Part shown: one piece after another, positions 17,374 through 26,258 of the stretch
How positions within the stretch are numbered: position 1 is the stretch's first letter
Layout: every line of letters starts with the position of its first letter
Source: Bacteroidales bacterium
GTDB lineage: Bacteria; Bacteroidota; Bacteroidia; Bacteroidales; F082
Length of the DNA stretch: 64,000 nucleotides
Assembly (NCBI GenBank): GCA_017461665.1
Contig: JAFTXI010000041.1
Span: forward strand, 40,797-104,796
Direction of reading: 5' to 3'
Notes under the pieces: model-generated
Database searches by the model: none
Seen by the model: only the letters and a program-made list of their open reading frames with translations
What the model was told of the DNA's origin: nothing
Translations under genes and position numbers: made by a program

Positions 17374-18789
17374 AAAGCAAGAGACGCCACAAAAGTGAAG
17401 TGACGTCCCCACATTTTTAATTGTTAATTGTAAATTCTTAATCACTTTAACAACTTCTCCATTGACGTTAAAGAAATAGACACCAGGATTATAATCTGAA
17501 ACGTTGATTTCTATTTCTTTAGAAGACATCTCGATTTCTTCAACCAACATTCCGAGACAGTTATAAACCTTAACCACCGAATGCTGACTGCCGATAGCAG
17601 AAAGTTTGACAATGTTCTGGGCCGGATTTGGATAGATGGAGAGATTGTCTGAAGATGAAGTATATTCTGTGGTAGATGTGCCGTCTCTTTTTATTATGTA
17701 GCATATAGTAATATTATCACTAACATCAGGATTGTAGCCCGCTAAAACAAGGCTGCCATCGTCTAACGTATGAGCACTTAAAAAAGTTGGATATGAGGTA
17801 TATGCTATTTCGAGTTCCCATTGAATATTGAGGTCTTTATCAAGATGGATGATATAAATGTCTTTGCCTTTTTTATCTCTATAAAAAGCATACAAACTAC
17901 CGTCATAACATTCTATAATTGATTTACCTTCAATTGAATAATTTTGAGGACTTACATCATTAAATATGGGACTGACAGTCTTGCTTCCAATTACGTTAAG
18001 GTCCTTATCATATTTGTCCACATCCAGTGATTATATCTTGTTGTTTCATCATAAAACAACAAGGTATCATAATGCACAAGCTGCAGATGCTCGTCCAAAA
18101 CAGCATAAAATGCAGTACATCAGATTCTAACCAATCATTAGGCAATTCTATCTCCCTAAAGAAAGTACAACCGTATTGTATTGGATTGCTATTGTGTATA
18201 TTAAAATGAAACATTGTCCTTCTCCAATCTGATGGTAACTCTATATAATTGATGTCTTTAATATTTCCATAAACATCCATCTTTACATATAATTGTTTTG
18301 CTCATCTGTCTCGCACGTTATTATGATATCATTATTGATGTCTGTTGATAAACTATAATTTAGATTGAAACCTTCAATATCGAAAGGAACATCTACGGTA
18401 TTTATTATATTTAAGTCATTATCAAAGAAAACAGCCTCGTAATGATACATAACATCCGTCCAATTGACATAAAATCCAGACATTATATTACAATTTTCTT
18501 TAAAAGGATTTCTTATGAATGGATTAAAAAACTGTATTGATTTAAAATCGGTATAGACAGATTTTATCAGATTTCCTTGTCTGTCCGATTTTAGCAAATA
18601 AGACCCCACTTTATTATCACCCTCATAACAAGCTTCCAACATAATTATATTGCCATCGGATGCAATCAAAGAGTGATTACAGTTGTGAAGTTGATAGGAG
18701 TCGATAGAGAGGTTTTCAAATTTATAGTACTCCTGTCCATAAATTGTTATTGAAAACATCATGAGCGACACGAATATTATTCTTTTCAT
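17335..18789 (-). pseudogene. Frameshifted T9SS cargo gene (beta-propeller-like protein with CTD)
   Basis: Read from 18789 leftward there is a signal peptide (MKRIIFVSLMMFSITIYGQ) and strands of the DGNIIML...L.K.D.QGN type. A stop follows near 18283, and the sense continues in another frame (MDVYGNIKDINYIEL). A second shift occurs in a T run near 18105 (into VLDEHLQLVHYDTLLF), and a third near 18020 (into DKYDKDLNVIGSK). The C-terminal part is a recognisable type A CTD (IYPNPAQN ... NPGVYFFNVNGEVVKVIKN). About 32 extra residues follow, encoded by 7- and 8-bp repeats because the original stop is lost. With three shifts in under 300 bp this is a decaying gene rather than one sequencing slip. 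The layout resembles the cargo gene at 61784. Confidence 0.8.
17413..17442. repeat. Heptad array at the end of the CTD of the pseudogene
   Basis: taattgt, taattgt, aaattct and taatcac in tandem. Read leftward it encodes IKNLQLTIKN, extending the sorting domain beyond its normal end. Confidence 0.6.
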
Positions 18790-18806
18790 GATGATTTGGA
18801 TTTAAA

Positions 18807-19664
18807 TTAATTTACTGGTAATTGTGGCGTGATTGATGAATAATGAATTTTACCGTATGTAACATGCAAAACATGCTGATAATAAGTACAATCCTTATTG
18901 CCTAAATTAGGATAATATCCACCTTGATATGGCTCTAACAGGGATGATATATAATTCAAACCTAATATATAATTGTCGCTAACAAATCCCATCTCTATAA
19001 TCAGTCCAAGATAAGAATCCAAATAATATGCCATATCCTCTCTATTTAAATAATCATCTGCAGAAAAATTATTTGAATATATTCTTGACGGATAATCAGC
19101 ATGATAAAGCGACATAGTCATTAGATCAGTAAAATACATTCTTCCTGGAATTTCCTCTTTAATTGGCATAAACATGTTCATATAATAGCTTAAAGTATCA
19201 ACCGCCTCTGTTTCCCAATAATAAGTAGAACCTTTTGGGAACAATGACAATGGAATACTATCATTATCAAAATAGTGATATCCAAAGTCAGAATCTCTTC
19301 CTGAAGTAGCTATAACAGTTCTGACTGTATTTCCACTGCGGGTTGATGTTTCATCTTGAATTTCAGGTTTGATAAATAAAACGTTTTTGTTCTCCAAATC
19401 ACTTGAATTGTAAAATGCGAGCACTTCGGTAGAGATTTCCTGCAATGAAGCATTGATGTCGTTCAATGAAACGTATCCGTCGTTTACATTTATAGTAGTA
19501 TAAATAGTGTCGTAAACAACTTGTGTTTTTTCTACGTTTGCGTTACAGAATTGGAAATTAAGACAAGCAGATAAATGCCATTGTGCGTCTTCCAACAGCA
19601 TCGGTTCGCTGTCTCTTGTGGCAGTTTTTAAATCTTTCATAAATCCCAACAGATATTCATCCAT
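18807..19664 (-). CDS. Bacteroidales lipoprotein-like protein, N-terminus apparently lost
   Basis: I do not recognise a named family. The 285 residues from the ATG at 19664 begin directly in a mature domain (LLEDAQWHLSACLNF, DTIYTTINVNDGYVSLNDINASL). The frame is open further upstream and contains a lipobox-like FNSCKKDE, but there is no start codon with a hydrophobic stretch before it. The region runs into the promoter of the divergent pseudogene at 19782. The protein was therefore probably a lipoprotein that lost its signal peptide. The pattern E/D-A-.-W...L-.-F...DT-.-Y...G-.-V...D-.-.-A looks distantly related to the intact lipoprotein at 60717. The gene is flanked by two pseudogenes, so it may itself be non-functional. 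Confidence 0.6.
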   Translation of the reverse strand: MDEYLLGFMKDLKTATRDSEPMLLEDAQWHLSACLNFQFCNANVEKTQVVYDTIYTTINVNDGYVSLNDINASLQEISTEVLAFYNSSDLENKNVLFIKPEIQDETSTRSGNTVRTVIATSGRDSDFGYHYFDNDSIPLSLFPKGSTYYWETEAVDTLSYYMNMFMPIKEEIPGRMYFTDLMTMSLYHADYPSRIYSNNFSADDYLNREDMAYYLDSYLGLIIEMGFVSDNYILGLNYISSLLEPYQGGYYPNLGNKDCTYYQHVLHVTYGKIHYSSITPQLPVN

Positions 19665-19781
19665 ATTCTCTATCTCATTAGGATTGAATGTAGAGGTTAA
19701 TGCTTTGGTTTCATTGTTGTTAGTTAATTCGTCTTTTTTACATGAATTGAATGCATGACTTCCGAAATATAAATTAATACT

Positions 19782-19789
19782 TATTTTTG
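19782..19789 (+). promoter_or_regulatory. -7 element for the broken TPR-HTH regulator
   Basis: TATTTTTG lies 16 bp before the ATG at 19805. The TTG at 19787 lies inside the element and so cannot be the start. Confidence 0.55.
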
Positions 19790-19804
19790 GAAAAAAATAA
19801 CCAA

Positions 19805-20627
19805 ATGAGAAAATGTTTTAAAATAGTATTGGTATCCTTGCTGCTTGTCTCCTGTTCAAAACAAGACACTGCGTCACGTATGTTGTCGATGGCACAGTCG
19901 TGCGTGGAGACTTCTCCCGACACCGCATTAATATATTTGGATTCTATCCTTATACCTGAGAAGTTTCTAAAAGAAGAGAAATACATGGAATATCATGTTA
20001 CAAAAGTGCAAGCCAAATACAAGAATTACGACAATATAAAAGGTGATACCAATATTTTTGAAGTAAAACATTACTTCAACAAAAAAGCACAACGTCCAAT
20101 ATTCAATGCTCAAGGTTCAGAATACCGCATGTATGCCAACCTCTATGGTTGTGTTTATGAGGAGATGAAAGAATACGAAAAAGCCTTAAACGATTATAAA
20201 ACAGCTTTCACAATAGCCGAAGCAACAAAAGACTCTCTCTACATGTGGAGAATCAATAATTATATAGGAAATATATTTAACAAAAAAAACATACTGGGAA
20301 GAAGCATTGGAGACATATAAGAAATCACTTGTCTTAGCTAAGACTGAATTTGAAAAGGCGAGAAGCTACATACAGCAAGATTAGTTTGTTTGTCAAGAAG
20401 ACAATCCTCAGTTAAATCAGACGGAGTATAAGGTTTGTCTATTGTCGCTCATGCAGATAGGCATTGGAGAGACAGCGAAGATTGTAGGATTGGGAATAGA
20501 CTCTGTGAAGAAGGCACGATCCAACATCAGGAGGAAATTGGAAATCGACAAGCGACTTCGTATTTCTGAGTTTATCCTCAGGGAGTACTATGCTAAGAAG
20601 AAAGTCACCGAATCAATGAGTCAATAA
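19805..20627 (+). pseudogene. Broken TPR-HTH regulator
   Basis: The 5' part encodes a lipoprotein signal (VSLLLVSC) and TPR helices (SPDTALIYLDSI, YEEMKEYEKALNDYKTAF). A shift occurs in the A8 run near 20283; after it, TYWEEALETYKKSLVLAKTEFEKA continues the TPR in a new frame. A TAG follows near 20382. The same frame then resumes as LNQTEYKVCLLSLMQIGIGETAKIVGLGIDSVKKARSNIRRKL, the LuxR-like helix-turn-helix of this family. The transmembrane and coiled-coil parts expected between are missing. The gene thus shows a frameshift, an in-frame stop and an internal deletion. Intact relatives are membrane-anchored regulators with periplasmic TPRs. The last codons are octad repeats. Confidence 0.85.
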
Positions 20628-20681
20628 GTAGAGACGCGCCAATTACACCTTAAAAATAAACAATATGTAATTGACACGTCT
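20628..20681 (+). repeat. GTAG-foot hairpin element (family B), copy 2
   Basis: Begins gtagagacgcgccaattaca and ends taattgacacgtctt. It matches the element at 4751-4805 almost base for base, including the inner segment aaaaataaacaatatg. It lies directly after the broken regulator, between convergent genes. Confidence 0.8.
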
Positions 20682-20684
20682 TCG

Positions 20685-20757
20685 AGTCACCAAGTCTATG
20701 AGTTCTGAAGTTCTGAAGTTTTGAAGTTCTGGAGTTTTGAAGTTTTGAAGTTCCATT
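20685..20757. repeat. Octad array between convergent genes
   Basis: agttctga, agttctga, agttttga, agttctgg, agttttga, agttttga in tandem, up to the 3' end of recO. Confidence 0.75.
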
Positions 20758-20758
20758 T

Positions 20759-21541
20759 TCAATTCTCAAACACCGTCTTAAGTATCTCATATGATCCCAA
20801 TTCTCTCATGTCTTCGACGTGTAGCTTGTAATATGTAGCGATGTGTTCCAATAGTTTGCGCCTTTCCTTTAAAGAGAGTCTATGAGTCTCTAAGTCTGTG
20901 AGTCTATGAGAACTTGAGAACTTGAGAGAATCTCCTATAGAGTCACACGGACGTGTGACTTCTAAGATTTCATAAAAAGTTCTACTCAACTCGGGTTCCA
21001 TCTGATAGATGTCGTTTTGGTTTTTCTTGAAGTTACCGTCGAGGAGGTCGAAGCAGGAGCCTTCGGAATAGGTGTCGATGTTAGGGAAGAATCCTAAGTA
21101 GGCACTTAATCTTATTGCGAATAAGATAGGGAAGTTGACGTAGTCGTTTTCAGCTTCGTCTAACCATATCATGGCGTTGAAGATGAAGTCGAAGAGAGCG
21201 GTGTCGGTCTCGCTTTCGGTGATGGTTTTAGAGAGCAACTCGCTGATGAAAAAGATGATTGTCGATTTTTTTATGTTTGTCGTGATGTCCTTATAATAAT
21301 GAGCGAGCGACAGTTCTTTGATGAAAGAGAGGCTTCCGTTTCCCGATTCAGATACTATGTCTAAAAGCGTCATGTTTTGGAAGAGCGCTGCTTTCATCTT
21401 CGACTTCTTGCCAAAGACGTTTTTCACCATGAACGACAGCAATCCAGATTCTTCAGTCAGCATCTTCACGATGAGACTGTTGTCGCCGTATTTTATGGAA
21501 TGAAGCACTATGGCTCTCGTCTTGACTGTTGTCTTATTCAT
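20759..21541 (-). CDS. recO: DNA repair protein RecO
   Basis: RecO loads RecA onto SSB-coated DNA with RecR in the RecF pathway. The 260 residues begin with the typical OB-fold start (TKTRAIVLHSIKYGDNSLIVKMLTEESG). A helical C-terminal domain contains YLGFFPNIDTYSEGSCFDLLDG and ends with HVEDMRELGSYEILKTVF. A zinc-Cys cluster is not evident, as in many Bacteroidetes RecO proteins. Its ATG shares one base with the porZ stop (TAATG), so the two are coupled; recO next to porZ is a usual Bacteroidetes arrangement. Residues about 203-222 (LKFSSSHRLTDLETHRLSLK) are encoded by an octad repeat, making the protein a little longer than usual. Confidence 0.92.
   Translation of the reverse strand: MNKTTVKTRAIVLHSIKYGDNSLIVKMLTEESGLLSFMVKNVFGKKSKMKAALFQNMTLLDIVSESGNGSLSFIKELSLAHYYKDITTNIKKSTIIFFISELLSKTITESETDTALFDFIFNAMIWLDEAENDYVNFPILFAIRLSAYLGFFPNIDTYSEGSCFDLLDGNFKKNQNDIYQMEPELSRTFYEILEVTRPCDSIGDSLKFSSSHRLTDLETHRLSLKERRKLLEHIATYYKLHVEDMRELGSYEILKTVFEN
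20875..20934 (-). repeat. Octad array inside recO
   Basis: gagtctat, gagtctct, aagtctgt, gagtctat, gagaactt, gagaactt. It is read in frame as a Ser/Leu/Arg-rich insert in the C-terminal domain of RecO. Confidence 0.75.
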
Positions 21542-23835
21542 TATTTGACAAGTATTTTTGCTGCGAACGTCTCTTTTCCTGTTGTGTCGCTGACGAAGAT
21601 GAGATAGACTCCCGGAGCCACCTTGTCGCCTTCTATGGTGGTGCAGTCCCAGACTGCCTGTCCGCCTTCCGAATAGAGATGTGTCACGAAGGATCCATCG
21701 ACGGTAGTTATCTTGATTAGAGAGTTAGCCATCAGGTTTTTGATTCCTACCACGCCCGAATAATCTCTCTCGACGGGATTAGGGTATACTGTCACGTTGG
21801 AGTTGGTTTTCTTGGCTTCGGTGGCTCTTCCCTTGAAAGAGATGATGCCTTTGTCGGTGGCGAAATAAACGTTGCCTTCAGCGTCGATAGCGATGCTCTG
21901 AACGTTGTTCGACAGCAGTGGGCTGTTGTCTTGCGTGAAATGATAATATTCTGTCAGTCCGTTGTTTGAGATGTAGAAGACGCCGTTTTTCGTTCCAACC
22001 CATAAGTTGTTGGCGTCGTCGATGGCGATGGAGAGAACCGACTGTCCAGAGAGAAGATAGTCGGCTTGACCTGATCCGTCGTTACGAGGGACTAATATTC
22101 TTGAAGCGTCGTAGTTGACTCCTTGCTGGAAAATCTTTGATGTGGAATAGAATAAGGCGAGACCGTCGTTGGTGCCAACCCACATCGTGCCGTTTCTATC
22201 GACAGCCATACAGTTGACAGCGGCAGGAAGTCCGCCCTGACCCGCTGTAGTCTTTAACACTTTGAATCTATCGTCGGCAGAGTTGGAGATGGTGTTGTTG
22301 TCGTTGTAAACGACGATGTTACCATCTCTGTTTAAGACCCATTTGTAGTTGTTGCGGTCGATGGCGAGGTGACTGATATAATGATTTCCGATATTGAAAG
22401 AATACCATTTGTTGTCGGTAGTTTTCACAGAAAGCATCTTGTCGGTTCCGTGATTGGCGACCCAGAGGTTGTTCCGACTGTCGAAAGCGAGACCTGTGAC
22501 ATAAATATAGTTATAACCTGTCAAGAAGTCCAAGCTGCTATTGGTGTTGTTGTATATTTCTTTTAATTCAAAATCTTCAAAATAAAGCAGACCTTTATGA
22601 TAGGAGCCAACATAGACCTTAGAGTTGTTGGTAGGGTCTATGGCGACAGTGACCATATCGGAGATGGTGTCGAAGGCTTCGTTATTGGTTTTGTTGATGT
22701 TAATCCATTCGTTGTTGTGATAGTAATAGACTCCGTCGTTCATCCAGCTTTTTGCCCAGGTGGAAGAATAACCTCCCGAAGCTACCCACAGCTGATTTCC
22801 TTCTGCTGTAATTTCAAAGCTGCTAACGCTGTAAGGTCCGTTGAAATTGATATATTCGTAGGTGTTATCTTGATATGCTTTGATGAGACTATTTTTTCTA
22901 TCGCCGATCCAATATGTTTTGTTTTCTTTGTCGTAGATGGCGGCGAAAGGTTCCACCGACTGATAGAAATCGAATATAAATTTATGGTTTTTGTCTAAGG
23001 CTTTGACGGAATAATTTTCGGCAAGGACGAGACGGTCGTCGTAAGCTCTCAGCTCTCTTTTGATGGAATGACTTGCTTTCTCCATATAGTCCCAGTTGCC
23101 GTTTTCGTAGACGAATAAGGTGTCTTTGTTATATTTGTTTTCTGAGTAGTTGGCATAAAGTCTTCCGTTGAAAGTCTCTATCTCGGAATAGTTTAAGTCG
23201 TCGTGAATCATGGAGTTGTCTCGTGTCCATTGAGAGAAGTCGGCGAGATTGTTGTTGTCGTAATCGGCGTAATAGACTCCCGAACTTGTCGCTGCATAAA
23301 ACTTGCCGTCATACAAAGCAATATCGTTGACGTTAAGATATGAGCTGTTTTCTCCAATGATATAAGTGTCTTTGACTTCCATCTTATCTAAATTAATCAC
23401 GACAATTCCAAAGCCGCAGCAAACGTATGCCAGGTCGTTGATGAAACATACATCGTTGATAGTCTTGTCGGCTAAGATGTTTTTGTTTTTAATGTCGTTG
23501 ATATTTATCACATTTCCATCATTGTCGATGATGTCGATGTTAGCGTTGGAATAAGCCAAAAAAATTATATCGCGTGTCTTATCGTAACGCATCACATTGA
23601 TACCGAAATCGGATAAGGCGTTAACCTTTGTTAACTTATTGATTGAGTTGTCGCTTGTGTTATAATAAAACAACTCGTAAGGCGTGGCTGCATAAATCTT
23701 TTCGTGAACTTTCTCCACATTGATGACTTTCATTCCTGGAGCGTGCGTCCTCCATTCATAAATAGAAGTTTGTCCAAAAGATATTATGTTAAAAAATATT
23801 AAGCACGATAAAAGTAAGTTCTTAAGCATATTCAT
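21541..23835 (-). CDS. porZ: PorZ-like T9SS component (two-propeller protein with CTD)
   Basis: 764 residues: signal peptide (cut near FGQ), an N-terminal propeller beginning YEWRTHAPGMKVINVEKVHEKIYAAT, and a second propeller with two-component-regulator-type blades (AVDRNGTMWVGTNDGLALF, AIDDANNLWVGTKNGVFYI, AIDAEGNVYFATDKGIISF). A CTD-like C-terminus ends APGVYLIFVSDTTGKETFAAKILVK. Length, order and recO linkage fit PorZ, a surface component of the T9SS attachment complex that in Porphyromonas gingivalis delivers anionic LPS to the sortase PorU. It probably belongs to one leftward unit with the upstream nuclease gene (45-bp gap) and recO downstream. Confidence 0.85.
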   Translation of the reverse strand: MNMLKNLLLSCLIFFNIISFGQTSIYEWRTHAPGMKVINVEKVHEKIYAATPYELFYYNTSDNSINKLTKVNALSDFGINVMRYDKTRDIIFLAYSNANIDIIDNDGNVININDIKNKNILADKTINDVCFINDLAYVCCGFGIVVINLDKMEVKDTYIIGENSSYLNVNDIALYDGKFYAATSSGVYYADYDNNNLADFSQWTRDNSMIHDDLNYSEIETFNGRLYANYSENKYNKDTLFVYENGNWDYMEKASHSIKRELRAYDDRLVLAENYSVKALDKNHKFIFDFYQSVEPFAAIYDKENKTYWIGDRKNSLIKAYQDNTYEYINFNGPYSVSSFEITAEGNQLWVASGGYSSTWAKSWMNDGVYYYHNNEWININKTNNEAFDTISDMVTVAIDPTNNSKVYVGSYHKGLLYFEDFELKEIYNNTNSSLDFLTGYNYIYVTGLAFDSRNNLWVANHGTDKMLSVKTTDNKWYSFNIGNHYISHLAIDRNNYKWVLNRDGNIVVYNDNNTISNSADDRFKVLKTTAGQGGLPAAVNCMAVDRNGTMWVGTNDGLALFYSTSKIFQQGVNYDASRILVPRNDGSGQADYLLSGQSVLSIAIDDANNLWVGTKNGVFYISNNGLTEYYHFTQDNSPLLSNNVQSIAIDAEGNVYFATDKGIISFKGRATEAKKTNSNVTVYPNPVERDYSGVVGIKNLMANSLIKITTVDGSFVTHLYSEGGQAVWDCTTIEGDKVAPGVYLIFVSDTTGKETFAAKILVK

Positions 23836-23880
23836 AATTTTAAATGTATAAAAGTATAACTGATTTAATGATATTTTATT

Positions 23881-24645
23881 TTAATGAATTGTCCATTTTG
23901 AGAAATCTACTTCTGCCTCGACTTTCTTTTCTATCTTGTTCGGTAATGAAGGAAAGAAATCGATGTTTGTCATTTCCTCCACCTCATCGACTGTCATTGC
24001 GTATGTTGACATCGGTTTTCTTCCGCTTTGGTTTTCATACAAGAAGCCTATGGTGTGAATCTCGTCATTTTCTTCTTGTAGTAACACTTTGAAAAAAGCC
24101 TGTGGCACAACGACTTTATTTTCTCCTATTGTTGTTGTTGTTGTGTCGTTCACGATAGGGCCGCAAACCACGAAGATTTTTCCTTTTTGAGAAGCGAGGT
24201 CGCGGACTTGTTCTTCCAAGTCTTTCCAGACGCCGCCGTTGAGGTTTGGATTTTGGGGACAGATGTTTGAAAGATAGAACGATTCTTTCATTGCTTGTTC
24301 GTCCCATTTCATGTCGGCAGCCGGCGCGAGATGACCACGGTCATAACCTGAATATTTGTAGTCGTTTGTTGTGGCAGTAGCGTTTTGCGGTACCATAGGA
24401 TCGGGTTTAAACTTGTCGTAGCGTGGCACTTCTCCTTCAACTTCCCAATCCGTAAGCTCGTAAGCAACCCAATTGGGAATCTTCCAGTCGTAGTTGTACG
24501 ACAGCGTGAAGCCTTTATGGGTTATGATTCTGTCGCTCCGCTCGTCGAGAACTGTCGGAATCTCAATGTTGTTCAAATCAATATTCTGACAAAACAATGT
24601 CGAGAAACATGATATTAATACGAGAAATAGGAACGTCTTTTTCAT
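23881..24645 (-). CDS. Secreted DNA/RNA non-specific endonuclease (NUC1 family)
   Basis: 254 residues with a signal peptide (cut near LFCQ, residue 20). The catalytic DRGH motif is at 102-105 with His105 as general base, preceded by YKYSGY. The Mg-binding Asn lies in LSNICPQNPNLNGGVW (about 128-142). The C-terminal half keeps IFVVCGPI and VPQAFFKVLL, typical of the beta-beta-alpha-metal nuclease family. It probably degrades extracellular nucleic acid in the periplasm or outside the cell. It has its own promoter motif 18 bp upstream of the ATG and stands first in the unit with porZ and recO. Confidence 0.93.
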   Translation of the reverse strand: MKKTFLFLVLISCFSTLFCQNIDLNNIEIPTVLDERSDRIITHKGFTLSYNYDWKIPNWVAYELTDWEVEGEVPRYDKFKPDPMVPQNATATTNDYKYSGYDRGHLAPAADMKWDEQAMKESFYLSNICPQNPNLNGGVWKDLEEQVRDLASQKGKIFVVCGPIVNDTTTTTIGENKVVVPQAFFKVLLQEENDEIHTIGFLYENQSGRKPMSTYAMTVDEVEEMTNIDFFPSLPNKIEKKVEAEVDFSKWTIH

Positions 24646-24662
24646 TTCTTAATAAATTTTTA

Positions 24663-24670
24663 CAAAGTTA
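24663..24670 (-). promoter_or_regulatory. -7 element for the nuclease gene
   Basis: The minus strand reads TAACTTTG, 18 bp before the nuclease ATG. It is divergent from an identical octamer at 24737 on the plus strand. Confidence 0.65.
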
Positions 24671-24736
24671 AAAAAGAAAATGATTGTTACTTAATTTTTT
24701 TTATGTTGTTTCCTAATAAAATCTATAGTTTTTTAC

Positions 24737-24744
24737 TAACTTTG
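24737..24744 (+). promoter_or_regulatory. -7 element for gpmA
   Basis: TAACTTTG followed by CA, 33 bp before the ATG at 24777. Confidence 0.7.
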
Positions 24745-24776
24745 CAGATGGAAAATAATTAACAAAATATACTGAA

Positions 24777-25523
24777 ATGAAAAAACTTATTTTAATCAGA
24801 CACGGAGAAAGTGAATGGAACAAATTGAATCTCTTCACAGGATGGACAGATGTTGATTTAAGTCCTAAAGGTATAGAAGAAGCTTTTGAGGCAGGTAAAC
24901 TTTTAAAACAAGAAAACTATAAACCAGAGTTGTGTTTCACTTCATATTTGAAAAGAGCTGTCAAGACTTTGAACAACGTCCTCGACGCTATGAACATGGA
25001 CTGGCTTCCTGTACAAAAAAGTTGGCGTCTCAATGAGAAGAGCTACGGTGCAATTCAAGGCCTGAACAAAGCCGACACCGCTGCTAAATACGGCGACGAA
25101 CAAGTGTTGGTATGGCGTCGTTCCTTCGACGTTCAACCTCCAGCATTGGAAATGAACGATCCTAAGAGCCCAAGAATGGATCCTCGTTACGCAGAACTTA
25201 CCGACGAACAAATCCCATTGACAGAGTCGTTGAAAGATACTATCGAACGTCTTATGCCTTACTATAACGACGTTATCCTCAAAGCTTTCGAAAACCACGA
25301 CCAAGTGATGGTGGTTGCTCACGGTAACTCATTGAGAGGTATTGTGAAAGAACTTCGCGGCATGACAAACGAAGAGATTATTAAGTTCAATATTCCTACA
25401 GCCGTGCCTTACGTATTTGAATTCGACGATGATATGAAACTCCAAAATCATTTCTTCCTCGGCGACCAAGAAGAGATTAAACGTAAGATGGAAAGCGTAG
25501 CTAACCAAGGAAAAGCTAAGTAA
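24777..25523 (+). CDS. gpmA: 2,3-bisphosphoglycerate-dependent phosphoglycerate mutase
   Basis: Interconverts 3- and 2-phosphoglycerate in glycolysis and gluconeogenesis in the cytoplasm. The 248 residues match the usual length. The phospho-histidine motif is LIRHGESEWN (His9), followed by NLFTGWTDVDLSPKG; the second catalytic His is in VVAHGNSLRG. The large insert with SYGAIQGLNKA is the dPGM signature, distinguishing it from other histidine phosphatases. A short heptad repeat separates it from the phosphatase gene downstream. Confidence 0.97.
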   Translation: MKKLILIRHGESEWNKLNLFTGWTDVDLSPKGIEEAFEAGKLLKQENYKPELCFTSYLKRAVKTLNNVLDAMNMDWLPVQKSWRLNEKSYGAIQGLNKADTAAKYGDEQVLVWRRSFDVQPPALEMNDPKSPRMDPRYAELTDEQIPLTESLKDTIERLMPYYNDVILKAFENHDQVMVVAHGNSLRGIVKELRGMTNEEIIKFNIPTAVPYVFEFDDDMKLQNHFFLGDQEEIKRKMESVANQGKAK

Positions 25524-25548
25524 ATTGACAATTGACAGTTGACAATAA
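25524..25548 (+). repeat. Heptad array between gpmA and the phosphatase gene
   Basis: attgaca, attgaca, gttgaca, ata. It contains an in-frame TTG that mimics a start for the next gene. Confidence 0.75.
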
Positions 25549-25553
25549 CTTAT

Positions 25554-26258
25554 ATGAGTAATAATCGTTGGGTGATTCCTGATGTACATGGATGCATCAA
25601 GACGTTGAAATACTTGATAGAAGATCGCATCGACTTGCAGAAAGATGATACGATTTTCTTTCTCGGCGATTATATCGACAGAGGTCCCGATAGTAAAGGT
25701 ATTTTAGATTATATCATGAGTCTTCAAAATTCGGGATACAATATTCGTTGCATCAGAGGTAATCATGAAGATTATTGTGTAAGAGCTTGGGAAGCCGACC
25801 AGAAAAAAATATTGTTCCATAGTTCTATAGAGAAAGAATGGAGAAAAAACGGCGGCACCAAAACTTTGGAGAGCTTCGGCGCAAAACGCCCTCGCGATAT
25901 ATCAAAATCTTATATCGACTGGATGAGAAAGACAGAATATTATATCGAGTTGGATGATTATTTGTTAGTACATGCCGGATTTAACTTTAACTCTCACAAT
26001 CCTTTTGAAGACACAAGAAGTATGATGTGGATTAGAGATTTTAAAGTAGATAAATCGAAAACCGGCGGTAAAAAAGTAATACATGGTCACGTTCCAGTTG
26101 AGATGTCGCTGATAGACTTGTTTAAAAATAACAACTACGATTTTCTGTCTTTAGACAACGGCATCTATTATGCCAATAAGGAAGGATTCGGTAACTTGCT
26201 CGCTTTCAATATCGATACCAAGGAAATATTAATTCAACCTAATATCGATTTGGAATAA
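25554..26258 (+). CDS. PPP-type metallophosphatase (serine/threonine phosphatase or ApaH-like)
   Basis: 234 residues from the ATG at 25554; the upstream TTG at 25539 lies in a heptad repeat. The metallophosphoesterase motifs appear in order: D10-V-H12-G, GDYIDRGPDS near 45-54, IRGNHEDY near 72-79, and a later His in LLVHAGFNF and in VIHGHVP. These fit the bacterial PPP family that removes phosphate from Ser/Thr or His residues or hydrolyses dinucleotide polyphosphates; the exact substrate cannot be told. The stop is immediately followed by the ATG of the TatD-like gene, so the two are in one operon. Confidence 0.9.
   Translation: MSNNRWVIPDVHGCIKTLKYLIEDRIDLQKDDTIFFLGDYIDRGPDSKGILDYIMSLQNSGYNIRCIRGNHEDYCVRAWEADQKKILFHSSIEKEWRKNGGTKTLESFGAKRPRDISKSYIDWMRKTEYYIELDDYLLVHAGFNFNSHNPFEDTRSMMWIRDFKVDKSKTGGKKVIHGHVPVEMSLIDLFKNNNYDFLSLDNGIYYANKEGFGNLLAFNIDTKEILIQPNIDLE

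Noticed and set aside
17335-18789. Three separate small genes
   Set aside because: The pieces continue one another in different frames and together form signal peptide, beta repeats and sorting domain, so one broken gene is a better reading.
22597-22998. 133-codon frame antisense to porZ
   Set aside because: Overlaps well-supported propeller blades on the other strand and lacks recognisable motifs.
25539-25541. TTG start of the phosphatase gene
   Set aside because: It lies inside a heptad repeat; the ATG at 25554 directly precedes the conserved first strand.
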